DNA of 47,715 nt from Flavobacteriales bacterium CG_4_9_14_3_um_filter_40_17 (GCA_002790195.1 PFUR01000013.1:1-47715), one strand, 5' to 3'; counted from the stretch's first letter, positions 33,969-43,615 are shown. Program-made: numbers and translations. The notes: generated by a model not told the origin, from the letters alone.

Positions 33969-34940
33969 ATGAAAAAAATTAAATTCACTTTCATCTTTTT
34001 GTTTTTTAATACGTTCTTAAACCTTAACGCGCAAGAAACGATAACTGAAAAAAAATCTTTTGAAATTTCGCTCAAAGATTTAGACAACTATCTCTCTATA
34101 CAGGAATCAAAAATTGAAGGACTTAAACAAGGCAATCAAGCAAAAGTGATTTGGGCAAAAGATTTTTATCAACAGAAATCACCGGTTTCGTTTGTCTATC
34201 TTCATGGTTTTGGTGCCAGTCAAAGGGAAGGCGAGCCGGTTATGAGTATGCTCTCCGAAAAATACAATGCCAATGTATATATGGCTCGTTTAAAAGAGCA
34301 CGGCATCGACAGAGCAAATAGTTTTGAATACCTTACCCCCGAAAATTACTTGGCTTCTGCGGTTGAAGCCCTACAAATAGGAAAGGCGCTGGGTGAAAAG
34401 GTTATCTTAGTCAGCACTTCTACCGGTGGCACACTCAGCCTAATTTTAGCTTCTCAAGATGAAGATATTTTGGGACTGATACTTTATTCACCCTTCATTG
34501 ATTTGATAAATCCGGCTATGGCGAGAATTATCTTGCCCGGTGGGAAAGAAAATTTTGTGAAAGCAATCGGCGGTGAGATTCAGAAGCAGCAAAGACCCGA
34601 AGAGGAAGCAAAATATTGGTCAACTACCTATCATGTAAATGGCTATGTCTCACTAATCAAAATGGTCAAAGAAAATATGTTAGAGGATACTTTTTCGAAA
34701 GTTACCCTGCCGGTTTTCCTCGGATATTACTATAAAGATGAAGAAGAGCAGGACAAGGTGGTTTCGGTATCGGCTATGCTCAATATGTTCGAGAAACTGG
34801 GTACAGCTGATAATAATAAAATAAAAATTGCTTTCACCGAAGTAGGAAATCACGTCATTGCGTGTGACATAAGATCTAAAGATTGGCAAAGCGTTTATGC
34901 TGAAACAATCAAGTTTATCGACTCAATAATTTTAAAATAA
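33969..34940 (+). CDS. Alpha/beta hydrolase, exported
   Basis: A 323-residue serine hydrolase with a signal peptide (cleavage near NLNAQ, residue 22). YLHGFGASQREGEPV is the oxyanion-hole HGxG region; the nucleophile elbow is VSTSTGGT with S151 (Ser-Thr in place of the first Gly of GxSxG), and the acid D257 and H295 (in GNHVIAC) complete a likely triad. Related proteins are lipases/esterases or acyl-glycerol hydrolases. It lies between a TonB-dependent receptor and a glycerophosphodiesterase, suggesting deacylation of a lipid or ester in the periplasm. The substrate is unproven. Confidence 0.85.
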   Translation: MKKIKFTFIFLFFNTFLNLNAQETITEKKSFEISLKDLDNYLSIQESKIEGLKQGNQAKVIWAKDFYQQKSPVSFVYLHGFGASQREGEPVMSMLSEKYNANVYMARLKEHGIDRANSFEYLTPENYLASAVEALQIGKALGEKVILVSTSTGGTLSLILASQDEDILGLILYSPFIDLINPAMARIILPGGKENFVKAIGGEIQKQQRPEEEAKYWSTTYHVNGYVSLIKMVKENMLEDTFSKVTLPVFLGYYYKDEEEQDKVVSVSAMLNMFEKLGTADNNKIKIAFTEVGNHVIACDIRSKDWQSVYAETIKFIDSIILK

Positions 34941-34943
34941 ACC

Positions 34944-35867
34944 ATGAAGAATCTATTTTCAGTCATTTCAATCTTTGTACTGATTTCCATATTAAATGCA
35001 TGTAAACAGAACAAAGAAACTTTTGACAGTACTGAAACAATAAATTCCAAAACTTTTGTATTTGATTTGGAGGGGCATCGAGGAGCCCGAGGTTTGTTGC
35101 CCGAAAACACACTTGCGGCTTTTGAAAAAGCAATCGAAATAGGAGTCAATACGCTTGAGATGGATGTTGTGGTTACTGCCGATCATCAGTTGTTGGTTTC
35201 GCACGAACCCTGGTTTAACCGCCAAATTTGTTTAGATTCTTTGGGACAAACCATAAAAGACACATTGAATATCTACAAACATACTTATCTTCAAACCCTA
35301 AAATATGATTGTGGAAGCCTTGGAAATCCAAATTTCATAGATCAAAAAAAACAATTTGCAACCAAACCACTTTTGAAAGATGTCCTTCAAATGGTAGAGT
35401 CTTATGCCAAATTAAACAACCAAAAAGTTTCTTATAATATTGAAATAAAATCACTTCCTGCAGGAGATAACACCTTTCACCCGGAACTCGAATTATTTGC
35501 TGATTTGTTGGTTGCATTACTAGAAAACCATGCAATTCCAAACGACAGATTGATTCTTCAAAGTTTCGATTTTAGGGTATTGCAATATGTACGCAAAAAC
35601 TATCCAAAATATCGATTGGCTGCATTGGTTTATAAAGATGATGTTCAAACCAATTTAAATGAATTGGGATTTACGCCCGAAATTTATAGTCCTCTACACA
35701 CGCTTCTTACTGAGCAAGTTGTAGATGAAATCCACCAAAAAGTAATGAAAGTTGTGCCTTGGACAGTCAATGATACTACGAGAATGAGAGAATTGTTGTC
35801 TTGGGGTGTTGACGGTATTATAACCGATTTTCCTAATATAGCCATTCAAATGAAAACAAAGTCCTAA
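34944..35867 (+). CDS. Glycerophosphodiester phosphodiesterase family lipoprotein
   Basis: A 307-residue lipoprotein: lipobox LNAC with lipidated C20. The TIM-barrel GDPD signature is complete: H45-R46 (EGHRGARG), E54-N55, E72 and D74 (LEMDVVVTAD) and H87 (VSHEP). The family hydrolyses glycerophosphodiesters to glycerol-3-phosphate and an alcohol with a divalent metal. Being anchored in the envelope and three bases after an exported esterase, it could act on deacylated phospholipids. The LVSHEPWFNRQICLDS insertion fits the Bacteroidota periplasmic subgroup. Confidence 0.93.
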   Translation: MKNLFSVISIFVLISILNACKQNKETFDSTETINSKTFVFDLEGHRGARGLLPENTLAAFEKAIEIGVNTLEMDVVVTADHQLLVSHEPWFNRQICLDSLGQTIKDTLNIYKHTYLQTLKYDCGSLGNPNFIDQKKQFATKPLLKDVLQMVESYAKLNNQKVSYNIEIKSLPAGDNTFHPELELFADLLVALLENHAIPNDRLILQSFDFRVLQYVRKNYPKYRLAALVYKDDVQTNLNELGFTPEIYSPLHTLLTEQVVDEIHQKVMKVVPWTVNDTTRMRELLSWGVDGIITDFPNIAIQMKTKS

Positions 35868-35868
35868 G

Positions 35869-35906
35869 CAATCTAAGGATTTGTACTTTACGCAAAGTTT
35901 AGATTG
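35869..35906. terminator. Convergent hairpin between the GDPD gene and tdh
   Basis: Outer arms CAATCTAA (35869-35876) and TTAGATTG (35899-35906) with an inner ACTTT (35885-35889) and AAAGT (35894-35898) pair. It overlaps the tdh stop. It could serve both strands, although no long T-tract follows. Confidence 0.5.
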
Positions 35907-36858
35907 ATTCAATCTTTAACGATTTTACACCTGCAATCATTTCTCTCACAGTAGCCTCCAAATTGTATTGATGTTTCCATCCCCAATCTTTTTGTGCAAA
36001 TTGGTCATTGATGCTTTGTGGCCAAGTATCTGCAATAGCTTGGCGGGAATCGGGATGGTATGTTATCTCGAAATCCGGAATAAATTTTCGGATTGTTTCA
36101 GCCAATTCATTGGGAGAAAAACTGATGCCTGCAAGGTTGTATGACGAGCGTATTTTGATGTCGGATGGGTCTGCTTCCATGATTTGAATGGTTGCCCAAA
36201 TGGCATCTTCTATATACATCATCGGCAGTTTGGTGATTTCGGACAGGAAGCATTCATATATTCCGGTTTTTACCGCTTGATGAAAGATATCAACCGCATA
36301 ATCGGTCGTGCCACCGCCCGGAGGCGTTTTCCAACTGATAAGCCCCGGATACCGGATGCTTCGCACATCTACACCATATTTTTCATGGTAATAGGCACAC
36401 CATCGTTCGCCTGCCAATTTGCTGATGCCATAAACTGTATTAGGCTCCATGACAGTCACTTGCGGAGTATATATTTTGGGCGTGGTGCGCCCGAAGACAG
36501 CAATGCTTGACGGCCAAAACACTTTATCAATTATTTTTTCCTTAGCCAACTCCAATACATTCAAAAGCGAAGCCATGTTGAGTTGCCAAGCTTTCTCCGG
36601 ATATTTTTCGGCAGTCACAGACAGCATGGCAGCCATCAGATAGACTTCTTTAATTTCGTGTTTTGTGACAACTTTTCTGATTTGACTCAAGTTTGTCGCA
36701 TCTAACAGCTCAAAAACCCCTGTTTTTTCTATGGAAACATCTGCATGCCGTATGTCAGAAGCTACAATATGAAGAGCCGGATAAATTTCACGTAGTTTTT
36801 GTGTCAATTCCGAACCGATTTGCCCGGCTGCACCGATAATCAAGATGTTTTTGTTCAT
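35899..36858 (-). CDS. tdh: L-threonine 3-dehydrogenase, short-chain (epimerase-like) type
   Basis: A 319-residue extended-SDR enzyme that oxidises L-threonine to 2-amino-3-ketobutyrate with NAD+. Rossmann motif GAAGQIG (9-15), YLMAAMLS, WPSSIAVFG (S117/S118) and YGISK (Y143, K147). SIRYPGLISWKTPPGGGTTDYAVDIFH and LPMMYIEDAI are diagnostic of the threonine dehydrogenase subgroup known from flavobacteria, as against UDP-glucose epimerases. I start it at ATG 36858 because the upstream frame (from 36879) crosses the promoter. No kbl (glycine acetyltransferase) gene is nearby. Confidence 0.9.
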   Translation of the reverse strand: MNKNILIIGAAGQIGSELTQKLREIYPALHIVASDIRHADVSIEKTGVFELLDATNLSQIRKVVTKHEIKEVYLMAAMLSVTAEKYPEKAWQLNMASLLNVLELAKEKIIDKVFWPSSIAVFGRTTPKIYTPQVTVMEPNTVYGISKLAGERWCAYYHEKYGVDVRSIRYPGLISWKTPPGGGTTDYAVDIFHQAVKTGIYECFLSEITKLPMMYIEDAIWATIQIMEADPSDIKIRSSYNLAGISFSPNELAETIRKFIPDFEITYHPDSRQAIADTWPQSINDQFAQKDWGWKHQYNLEATVREMIAGVKSLKIESI

Positions 36859-36876
36859 ATCGTAAAAAAGATACCC

Positions 36877-36884
36877 CAAAGATA
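36877..36884 (-). promoter_or_regulatory. tdh -7 promoter element
   Basis: On the minus strand TATCTTTG, an exact TAnnTTTG, 18 bases before the tdh start. Confidence 0.6.
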
Positions 36885-37049
36885 AAGAATCTTTTTTTTA
36901 GGAGAGGATAGTTGTGTAAAAATTATAATATTCTCAATTGGCGAGTTAAAAACAGCCTTTGTTTGCGTAGATTTTTAGTTGTCAACCCGGATTTACTTAC
37001 TTGCAATAGTTCGTTTGCATAATCTTCAATGGCAATGCACTATATTTCC

Positions 37050-37057
37050 TATCTTTG
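37050..37057 (+). promoter_or_regulatory. hpt-adk -7 promoter element
   Basis: TATCTTTG, an exact TAnnTTTG, 24 bases before the GTG start at 37082. It overlaps the TTG at 37055, ruling that codon out as a start. Confidence 0.6.
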
Positions 37058-37081
37058 CGCTTTCAAAAAAAATTACATAAA

Positions 37082-38188
37082 GTGATACGACTACACGATA
37101 AACATTTTGTTCCCTTTATCAATAGCGAAACATTGCAAAGCCGGATTTCCTTTTTGTCAAGGCAGGTTGCCAATGATTTGGGGGATATCAAGCCGCTTTT
37201 TGTCGGAATTTTGAATGGCAGTTTTATGTTTGTTTCGGATTTTTTAAAAAACTATCCAAACGACTGCGAGCTGAGTTTTATCAAATTGGCTTCCTATAGC
37301 GGAATGGAAAGTTCACAACAAGTCCGCACGCTTTTTGGTTTGGATGAGGATTTGACCGGCAGAACGGTGGTCGTTCTCGAGGATATAGTTGATACCGGCC
37401 ATACCTTAGAAGAAATCAATCTCATATTCAAGCAAAAAGGAGTAGAAAATTTATTGATAGCCACCTTGTTTTTTAAACCTGCATCCTACAAAAAAACACT
37501 CTCAATCAACTATATAGGGTTTGAAATTCCTGATAAATTTATTGTTGGCTTTGGTTTAGATTATGATGGATTGGGCAGAAACCTCCCACAAATATATCAG
37601 TTACACACCCAAGAAAAGAAGAACATCGTTTTGTTTGGCCCTCCCGGTGCAGGAAAAGGGACACAAGCTTCGATTCTCAAAGAAAAATACCAACTGGTAC
37701 ACATTTCCACGGGAGATGTTTTCAGATTTAACATCAAAAACAACACATCGCTCGGTGCGAAAGCCAAAACCTATATCGACAAAGGGCTGTTGGTTCCGGA
37801 CAGTATAACTATTGGCATGCTCGAAGCAGAAGTTGAAAAAAATCCGAATGTGAAAGGATTTATTTTTGATGGATTCCCGAGAACGAAAGAACAAGCCAAA
37901 AAGTTGGATGAGTTACTCAAACGAAAAGGGCAAACAGTCAACGCCATGATCGCACTTGAGGTAGCGGATGATGTTTTGGTCGAAAGACTGTTGGAGCGCG
38001 GGAAAACAAGTGGCCGTCCGGATGATTCCAACAAAATGGTTATCCGCAAACGAATCAAGGTTTATTATGACGAAACAGCTATTTTAAAAGAATATTACCA
38101 AACACAAAACAAATATTTCGGCATCAACGGGATTGGTGAGATTGAAGATATTACACAGCGAGTCAGTCAGGTGATTGATTCCCTATAA
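37082..38188 (+). CDS. Fused hypoxanthine phosphoribosyltransferase-adenylate kinase
   Basis: A 368-residue two-domain enzyme. Residues 1-175 are a purine phosphoribosyltransferase with the PRPP loop VVLEDIVDTGHTL (97-109) and FVGFGLDYDGLGRNLP (from 156), which converts hypoxanthine/guanine to IMP/GMP. Residues 180-368 are an adenylate kinase with P-loop GPPGAGKGT (186-194), HISTGDVFR, GFIFDGFPRT and a short LID without zinc cysteines. The reading frame is continuous with no internal start between the halves. GTG at 37082 is the likely start (MIRLHDKHF), given the promoter at 37050. The fusion joins purine salvage to AMP/ADP balance. obgE follows after 14 bases. Confidence 0.93.
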   Translation: MIRLHDKHFVPFINSETLQSRISFLSRQVANDLGDIKPLFVGILNGSFMFVSDFLKNYPNDCELSFIKLASYSGMESSQQVRTLFGLDEDLTGRTVVVLEDIVDTGHTLEEINLIFKQKGVENLLIATLFFKPASYKKTLSINYIGFEIPDKFIVGFGLDYDGLGRNLPQIYQLHTQEKKNIVLFGPPGAGKGTQASILKEKYQLVHISTGDVFRFNIKNNTSLGAKAKTYIDKGLLVPDSITIGMLEAEVEKNPNVKGFIFDGFPRTKEQAKKLDELLKRKGQTVNAMIALEVADDVLVERLLERGKTSGRPDDSNKMVIRKRIKVYYDETAILKEYYQTQNKYFGINGIGEIEDITQRVSQVIDSL

Positions 38189-38202
38189 TTTAATTAGAAA
38201 AA

Positions 38203-39207
38203 ATGACCGAAGGCAATTTTGTTGACTATGTAAAAATGTATGTTTCTTCCGGAAAAGGAGGAAAAGGATCTGCTCATTTACGTCGTGAAAAATACATACC
38301 CAAAGGAGGTCCGGATGGTGGCGATGGCGGACGTGGCGGACATGTGATTATCCGAGGGAACAAAAACCTATGGACACTTTATCACCTCAAATTTGCCAAG
38401 CATGCGCGCGCCGAACATGGAGGCGACGGTGCTTCCAACAGAAGCACAGGTGCTGACGGGAAGGACACCTTTGTCGAAGTACCGTTGGGCAGCATTATCC
38501 GTGATGCGGAAACCAACGAAATCTTGTTTGAAATCACCGAAGATGGACAAACAAAAATCATCGCCGAAGGCGGAAAAGGCGGATTGGGAAACTGGCATTT
38601 TAGGACAGCTACCCACCAAACCCCGCGTTTCTCTCAGCCCGGTATTCCAATTCAAGAAAGGGATGTCATCATCGAACTGAAAATATTGGCCGATGTGGGC
38701 TTGGTTGGTTTTCCCAATGCAGGAAAATCAACATTACTTTCGGTCATCACGGCGGCGAAACCCAAAATTGCCGACTATCCTTTCACCACACTCAAGCCCA
38801 ATCTAGGCATCGTTCCATACAGGGAATTTCAATCGTTTGTCGTAGCTGATATTCCGGGTATTATCGAAGGAGCATCTGAAGGCAAAGGGCTTGGGCTTCG
38901 ATTTTTAAGGCACATCGAAAGAAATTCGATTCTGTTGTTTTTGATTCCTGCCGACGAAAAAGACTTGAACAAAGCCTATAAAATCTTGTTGGGCGAACTC
39001 AAAAAATTTAATCCTGAGTTATTGGTAAAACCTCGCATCATCGCAATTTCTAAAGCAGATTTGTTGGATGAAGAATTAAAAGCTGAACTTGAAAAAAACC
39101 TAAAAAAGCAATGGAAATTCCCGTTTCTATTCATTTCCTCCATTGCCCAGCAAGGACTTACGGAACTCAAAGACAAACTTTGGGAAGTGCTCAACGAGGA
39201 AGGATAA
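38203..39207 (+). CDS. obgE: GTPase ObgE (CgtA)
   Basis: A 334-residue essential ribosome-associated GTPase. The glycine-rich Obg fold occupies 1-158 ([31 protein letters not shown]), then the G domain: G1 GFPNAGKST from 169, switch region [14 protein letters not shown]3 [17 protein letters not shown], and NKxD replaced by SKAD (ISKADLL). The variable C-terminal OCT domain of some species is missing; the protein ends soon after the G domain. It acts in 50S maturation and stress control. Probably in one operon with hpt-adk. Confidence 0.96.
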   Translation: MTEGNFVDYVKMYVSSGKGGKGSAHLRREKYIPKGGPDGGDGGRGGHVIIRGNKNLWTLYHLKFAKHARAEHGGDGASNRSTGADGKDTFVEVPLGSIIRDAETNEILFEITEDGQTKIIAEGGKGGLGNWHFRTATHQTPRFSQPGIPIQERDVIIELKILADVGLVGFPNAGKSTLLSVITAAKPKIADYPFTTLKPNLGIVPYREFQSFVVADIPGIIEGASEGKGLGLRFLRHIERNSILLFLIPADEKDLNKAYKILLGELKKFNPELLVKPRIIAISKADLLDEELKAELEKNLKKQWKFPFLFISSIAQQGLTELKDKLWEVLNEEG

Positions 39208-39437
39208 TAGGTCTTTTTTTGCATATAAATGTTACTGCGAAAACTGTAAGCCATGTACCACAAAATCACAAAGGACATAGAATTGTTTCTGAAAATATTT
39301 GTGGTCGTTGTGCCTTCGTGGGAAAAAAACAAGCGTAATTTAAAATGAAATACGACAAGCCTTGTGGGCAATTAGTTTTTAAATTGGATTTTCATTTCGT
39401 CGCTTTTCAAGTATCTTTACACATATTTGGATAAAAA

Positions 39438-40718
39438 ATGACCAACATACCCTTAGCCGAGCGCATGCGCCCCACTTGCTTAGACGAGTTTGTGGGTCAG
39501 GCACATTTGGTGGGCGAGCACGGGGCTTTACGCCAACACATCTTGAAGGGTTTTGTGCCATCCCTGATTTTGTGGGGACCGCCCGGAGTCGGAAAGACCA
39601 CTTTAGCATCAATTATTGCCAAGCAATCGCAACGCCCGTTTTACCAATTGAGTGCCATCAATGCCAGCGTCAAAGATGTGCGCGATGTGATTGACAAAGC
39701 CAAGTCGGACAAAGGAATCTTTACCGCCAAAAACCCCATTCTTTTTATTGATGAGATTCATCGTTTCAGCAAATCGCAACAAGATTCACTCTTAGCGGCG
39801 GTCGAAAAAGGCTGGATTACTTTGATTGGCGCAACCACCGAAAACCCGAGTTTCGAGGTTATCTCAGCTTTGCTGTCGCGCTGTCAAGTCTATGTCTTGC
39901 ACGATTTCGAAAAGGATGATTTGCTGTTGCTTATCCGTAGAGCCGTAGAAACGGACGAATTGTTCAAACAAAAGAACATTCAATTGACGGAAACCAATGC
40001 CCTGCTGCATCTTTCCGGCGGCGATGGCAGGAAACTACTCAACTTACTCGAATTGGTTGTGCTTGCGTCCAATGAAGAAACCATCTCGATAACAGACAAA
40101 ATGGTATTGGAGTTGGTGCAAAAAAATCCGGTGCGTTATGACAAGACCGGAGAGATGCATTATGACATTATCTCAGCATTTATCAAATCGATACGCGGTA
40201 GCGACCCGAATGCAACCGTTTACTACCTCGCGCGGATGATAGAAGGCGGTGAGGATGTCAAATTCATTGCCAGGCGCATGCTTATTTTGGCATCCGAAGA
40301 CATCGGAAACGCCAACCCGACGGCGCTGATTATGGCTAACAATACTTTTCAAGCGGTAGCCGTGGTCGGAAATCCCGAGTCGCGGATTATCCTGAGTCAG
40401 TGCGCGGTTTATTTGGCGACTTCACCCAAAAGCAACAGCAGTTATACTGCCATTGCCCAAGCGCAAGATTTGGTTAAAAGATCAGGAAACTTACCCATCC
40501 CATTGCATTTGCGAAACGCGCCAACCAAACTGATGAAGGATTTGGACTATGGGAAAGGGTACAAATATGCCCACAACTTTGCCGGAAACTTTGTTGAACA
40601 AGGTTTTATGCCTGACGAAATTGAGGGAACTAAATTGTATGAACCCGGCCAAAACCAGCGTGAGTTTTCAATCCGGGAATTTTTGAAAAAACTTTGGGGA
40701 AAGAAATACGGGTATTGA
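39438..40718 (+). CDS. rarA: Replication-associated recombination protein RarA (MgsA)
   Basis: A 426-residue AAA+ ATPase acting at stalled replication forks. Walker [10 protein letters not shown] at 47-55, Walker [16 protein letters not shown], sensor [11 protein letters not shown] and the C-terminal tetramerisation/MgsA domain ([41 protein letters not shown]). The N-terminal PLAERMRP opening is typical. A TATCTTTA at 39412-39419 (one mismatch to TAnnTTTG) could be its -7 element. It ends directly against the convergent hypothetical gene. Confidence 0.95.
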   Translation: MTNIPLAERMRPTCLDEFVGQAHLVGEHGALRQHILKGFVPSLILWGPPGVGKTTLASIIAKQSQRPFYQLSAINASVKDVRDVIDKAKSDKGIFTAKNPILFIDEIHRFSKSQQDSLLAAVEKGWITLIGATTENPSFEVISALLSRCQVYVLHDFEKDDLLLLIRRAVETDELFKQKNIQLTETNALLHLSGGDGRKLLNLLELVVLASNEETISITDKMVLELVQKNPVRYDKTGEMHYDIISAFIKSIRGSDPNATVYYLARMIEGGEDVKFIARRMLILASEDIGNANPTALIMANNTFQAVAVVGNPESRIILSQCAVYLATSPKSNSSYTAIAQAQDLVKRSGNLPIPLHLRNAPTKLMKDLDYGKGYKYAHNFAGNFVEQGFMPDEIEGTKLYEPGQNQREFSIREFLKKLWGKKYGY

Positions 40719-41552
40719 TTACTGTTTCTTAAATATTTTTGTTTCCGTTTTCCCATTCGGATCGGTAAGTTCGACAGTCAGGTTTCCTTGTGCGTCAAAA
40801 TACCCGATGGTGGTTTGTTTTTTGTATGTCGTAAGGAAGATGCCGGGTTGCCCGGTTGGTTTGAGCGTGGCGATCATCCCGTAGTTAACCACGTCGTCTA
40901 TGATAGATTTTTTGTACAATTCAAATTCTTTGTCATTAGGTTTCAGCATATAAGATTCGCCGTCGGAGACCAAATCAACGATGGCGGTTTCAACAATTGG
41001 GACAATGACATTGGTAGCAGGTGTCTGTACAACGATTGATTGTTGGGCAATTTGTGGTTGGTAGGCTTGTTGGTTTACAACATTTTGTGAGCCGGGTAAG
41101 ACGTTTTTGGCAAGTGCCGCGCTGTAATTATATTTGTAATCAACAGCATCTAAGGATTTTAGTGCTTCACGAAGAGATTGTTGATAAGACTGCCTGAATT
41201 CTTTCGAATTGCTCAATCCTTCTTCTGACATAAAAACCGCTTGGTTGTTGCAGTTAATCAAGTCAACATTCGTTTTGCTGGAAAACATATTAGATTTGTT
41301 TCTCACTTGAGCTTTCAATGCCAAACAATTATTTATAGCTAAGTCTGCAGGGAAATTTTCATCGTTAAAATAAACCTCAAAACCCTTTTTCTCTAAATAT
41401 TGTTTGAGCAAGGAGTTGAGCAAGTATTTATCCGGTTCGTTTAGAAAATCAAATTGATGTGGTACGATTACATATTTATAGTCATTGATACTCGATTGCC
41501 CAAAGGTGTGAAGGCTGATGGTTAAAAGCAGCACAATAAAAACATTCTTCAT
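40719..41552 (-). CDS. Conserved secreted protein of unknown function
   Basis: I do not recognise a named domain. The 277-residue product starts at ATG 41552 with a signal peptide (MKNVFIVLLLTISLHTFGQ). Residues 20-130 form an alpha/beta region (NDYKYVIVPHQFDFL, LLNSLLKQYLEKKGFEVYF), a Gln/Val/Pro-rich linker follows at about 155-190 (NQQAYQPQIAQQSIVV), and the C-terminal 80 residues are a beta-rich module ending in a repeat-like GYFDAQGNLTVELTDPNGKTETKIFKKQ. It looks periplasmic or surface-bound. The gene abuts rarA tail to tail with no intergenic base. Confidence 0.8.
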   Translation of the reverse strand: MKNVFIVLLLTISLHTFGQSSINDYKYVIVPHQFDFLNEPDKYLLNSLLKQYLEKKGFEVYFNDENFPADLAINNCLALKAQVRNKSNMFSSKTNVDLINCNNQAVFMSEEGLSNSKEFRQSYQQSLREALKSLDAVDYKYNYSAALAKNVLPGSQNVVNQQAYQPQIAQQSIVVQTPATNVIVPIVETAIVDLVSDGESYMLKPNDKEFELYKKSIIDDVVNYGMIATLKPTGQPGIFLTTYKKQTTIGYFDAQGNLTVELTDPNGKTETKIFKKQ

Positions 41553-41633
41553 GGTAGGTGTCTGATTAATTTTTAGTGAAGGTGAAATAAATGGTTGATA
41601 AATCAATTAGGCTAATGTATTAATTTTTTCAAT

Positions 41634-42323
41634 TTAAAGATGTTTTTTTAACAAGTCAAGATGATTTATTTCGCATATTTTTGTTTCCGTCTTCGTGTTT
41701 TTAGGATTATAAAAAATGGCCTCCATCCCATAATCCAATGCACCCAAAATATCTGCTTCTAAGTTATCGCCAACCATCACGCTTTGGTTTGGATTTGAAT
41801 GTGCAGCTGCAATTGCGTATTCGAAAATCTCAGGATGTGGTTTTTTTACGCCTGCTGCCTCTGAGGTGATGATGTGATGGAAAAAGCCTTCAATGCCTGA
41901 GCCTTTTATTTTTTTGGATTGAATGTAGTCAAAACCGTTGGTAATGATGTGGAGTTTATACTTGGGTTTAAGGTACTTCAAAACATCCAATGCACCTTCT
42001 ATCAGATGGTTGTGCTGAGTCAGATTTTCCAAATATTCCAATGAAAGCGCATGTATCATCGGGTCGGATACCGTTCTGTTGATAGCCGTAAAAGTGTCTT
42101 TCAGCCGTTGAAAGCGCAGGTCTTCCGAGTTGATTTTGTCTTCCCTGTAAAGTTTCCAATAAAGATCGTTGATGCGGTCGTAATGCATCAAAAAAATCTC
42201 CAAGTCAAGTTCGATTTTATGTGTTTCAAACAGATAATGGAAAGCCAATTTAGAATTTTTGTCAAAATCCCACAGGGTATGGTCTAAGTCAAAAAACACA
42301 TCGGTGATGGGAATCAACTGCAT
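41634..42323 (-). CDS. YjjG-type HAD family pyrimidine nucleotidase
   Basis: A 229-residue HAD phosphatase. Motif I FFDLDHTLWDF (D12, D14), motif II IITNG, motif III lysine in AAGVKKPHPEIF, and motif IV MVGDNLEADILGA. The order and the cap helix region resemble YjjG, which cleaves non-canonical pyrimidine nucleoside monophosphates. I start it at ATG 42323; this overlaps the 3' end of the polysaccharide-deacetylase-like gene by ten bases, so translation is probably coupled. Confidence 0.87.
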   Translation of the reverse strand: MQLIPITDVFFDLDHTLWDFDKNSKLAFHYLFETHKIELDLEIFLMHYDRINDLYWKLYREDKINSEDLRFQRLKDTFTAINRTVSDPMIHALSLEYLENLTQHNHLIEGALDVLKYLKPKYKLHIITNGFDYIQSKKIKGSGIEGFFHHIITSEAAGVKKPHPEIFEYAIAAAHSNPNQSVMVGDNLEADILGALDYGMEAIFYNPKNTKTETKICEINHLDLLKKHL

Positions 42324-43615
42324 AATTGTTTTAATAATTTTATATAAGTGGCACGCCATCCGCGCCAACTATCCATTTGACTAAAGGTGTAATTGTGAAA
42401 TACGGTGATAAAAGTACCGTGATTTGCTTTTACTATATCTAATAGAGATGTTAATTTTTGGTTGCGCTCCGAAATGTTCTCTATTTTTCGCAAGGCAGCA
42501 TCCAAAGCACAAGACGGAAACACTTTCAAGGGTGTTTGAATTTCGTATCCCAAATCGTAAAAGTAAAAGGGAAATGAAGTACCAGCTCTGAACCCCAAAT
42601 GCGTTGCATAACCCATGGTGTAGTCCTCGTAAATTTCTAATTCAATCAGTTTGCGATAGGTTTCCGGCAAGTTGAGTTTGGTAAAAGATTGTCTTACCCT
42701 ATCTGTTTTTCGATGGATGATATTTTCCAACCGCTCTTTTTCTTTGCGCATTTTGTAGGCATCGTTCTGTGCCAAGAATGAAATTTTAAGCCCTACACTT
42801 GCTTTGTCTGCTAAATCTTTGATGAGCAATCTGAATTTGGGTTCATTGATACTCAGGTTTTTATCGTATGAACTGATGTCGGACAGCAAAAAGAAAAAAC
42901 GGATTTCGACCGGATATTTCTCGTGTTCGCGCAATATCCAATCGTAGATGTTGTAAGGGTCGTTCCGCAACCGAAGGAGCACCAACATTCTGCGCCACAA
43001 ATGGTTGAATTTCAATTGGTAGATATTTTTAGATATTTCAATCAAATTTCTCACTACACCTTTGCATCGGTAGACATATGCCTCAGGAACATCCAAAATG
43101 CAGATTGCCTTAAATTTGGAGCCGGCATCGCTGATTTCGGGGTATTTGGCTTGCAAAACTTCTTTGAATTTCCGTGCCCAAATATCCACAACCGGGATTT
43201 CCAAAAAATTATTTTTCCCCGCGACACTATCCCCAACCTGAAACCGGCCGAATTCGTCCTTGACATGCGGCAGGTATTCTTCGTACCGGCTGAGCAGATA
43301 GAAACTTGCGGCGAAGATGTCAAAAGGCAAAAGGCTTTTTTCTCCAACCGGAAAAAAACAAGGGGATCCGCCCCAATCGTCCACATAAATCTCGATGTCT
43401 GAAATTCCACGATCAAAAAGTAATTCGTGGCATTTTACAAATAGTTCATTTCCTAACGGTTGTTTGGTGTATGAGAATTTTAAGCCGTCATACGCAATAA
43501 AATCTTCGGCCTGCGCGGTAAACTCAACCGGGACATTCAATATACGCACACAAATTTGCCGAAAGATATAGACCAATCGGGGCGTGATTTTGTGGCTGTA
43601 AACGAGTAGAGACAA
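42314..43615 (-). CDS. Polysaccharide deacetylase-like protein with DUF7033-type N-terminus
   Basis: A 433-residue protein of the Bacteroidota group annotated as polysaccharide deacetylase family. The N-terminal ~110 residues (LVYSHKITPRLVYIFRQI, FVKCHELLFDRGISD) precede LLPFDIFAASFYLLSRYEEYLP and GRFQVGDSVAG, the recurrent centre of the family; the catalytic-barrel half has ICILDVPEAY, RFFFLLSDISSYDKN and FRAGTSFPFYFYDL. The expected FDVD metal motif appears as ILDVPEAY, where P replaces the second Asp, so deacetylase activity is doubtful. The open frame begins with TTG at 43615 (no ATG available); TATCTTTA lies just upstream on the minus strand. Confidence 0.78.
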   Translation of the reverse strand: MSLLVYSHKITPRLVYIFRQICVRILNVPVEFTAQAEDFIAYDGLKFSYTKQPLGNELFVKCHELLFDRGISDIEIYVDDWGGSPCFFPVGEKSLLPFDIFAASFYLLSRYEEYLPHVKDEFGRFQVGDSVAGKNNFLEIPVVDIWARKFKEVLQAKYPEISDAGSKFKAICILDVPEAYVYRCKGVVRNLIEISKNIYQLKFNHLWRRMLVLLRLRNDPYNIYDWILREHEKYPVEIRFFFLLSDISSYDKNLSINEPKFRLLIKDLADKASVGLKISFLAQNDAYKMRKEKERLENIIHRKTDRVRQSFTKLNLPETYRKLIELEIYEDYTMGYATHLGFRAGTSFPFYFYDLGYEIQTPLKVFPSCALDAALRKIENISERNQKLTSLLDIVKANHGTFITVFHNYTFSQMDSWRGWRATYIKLLKQLCS

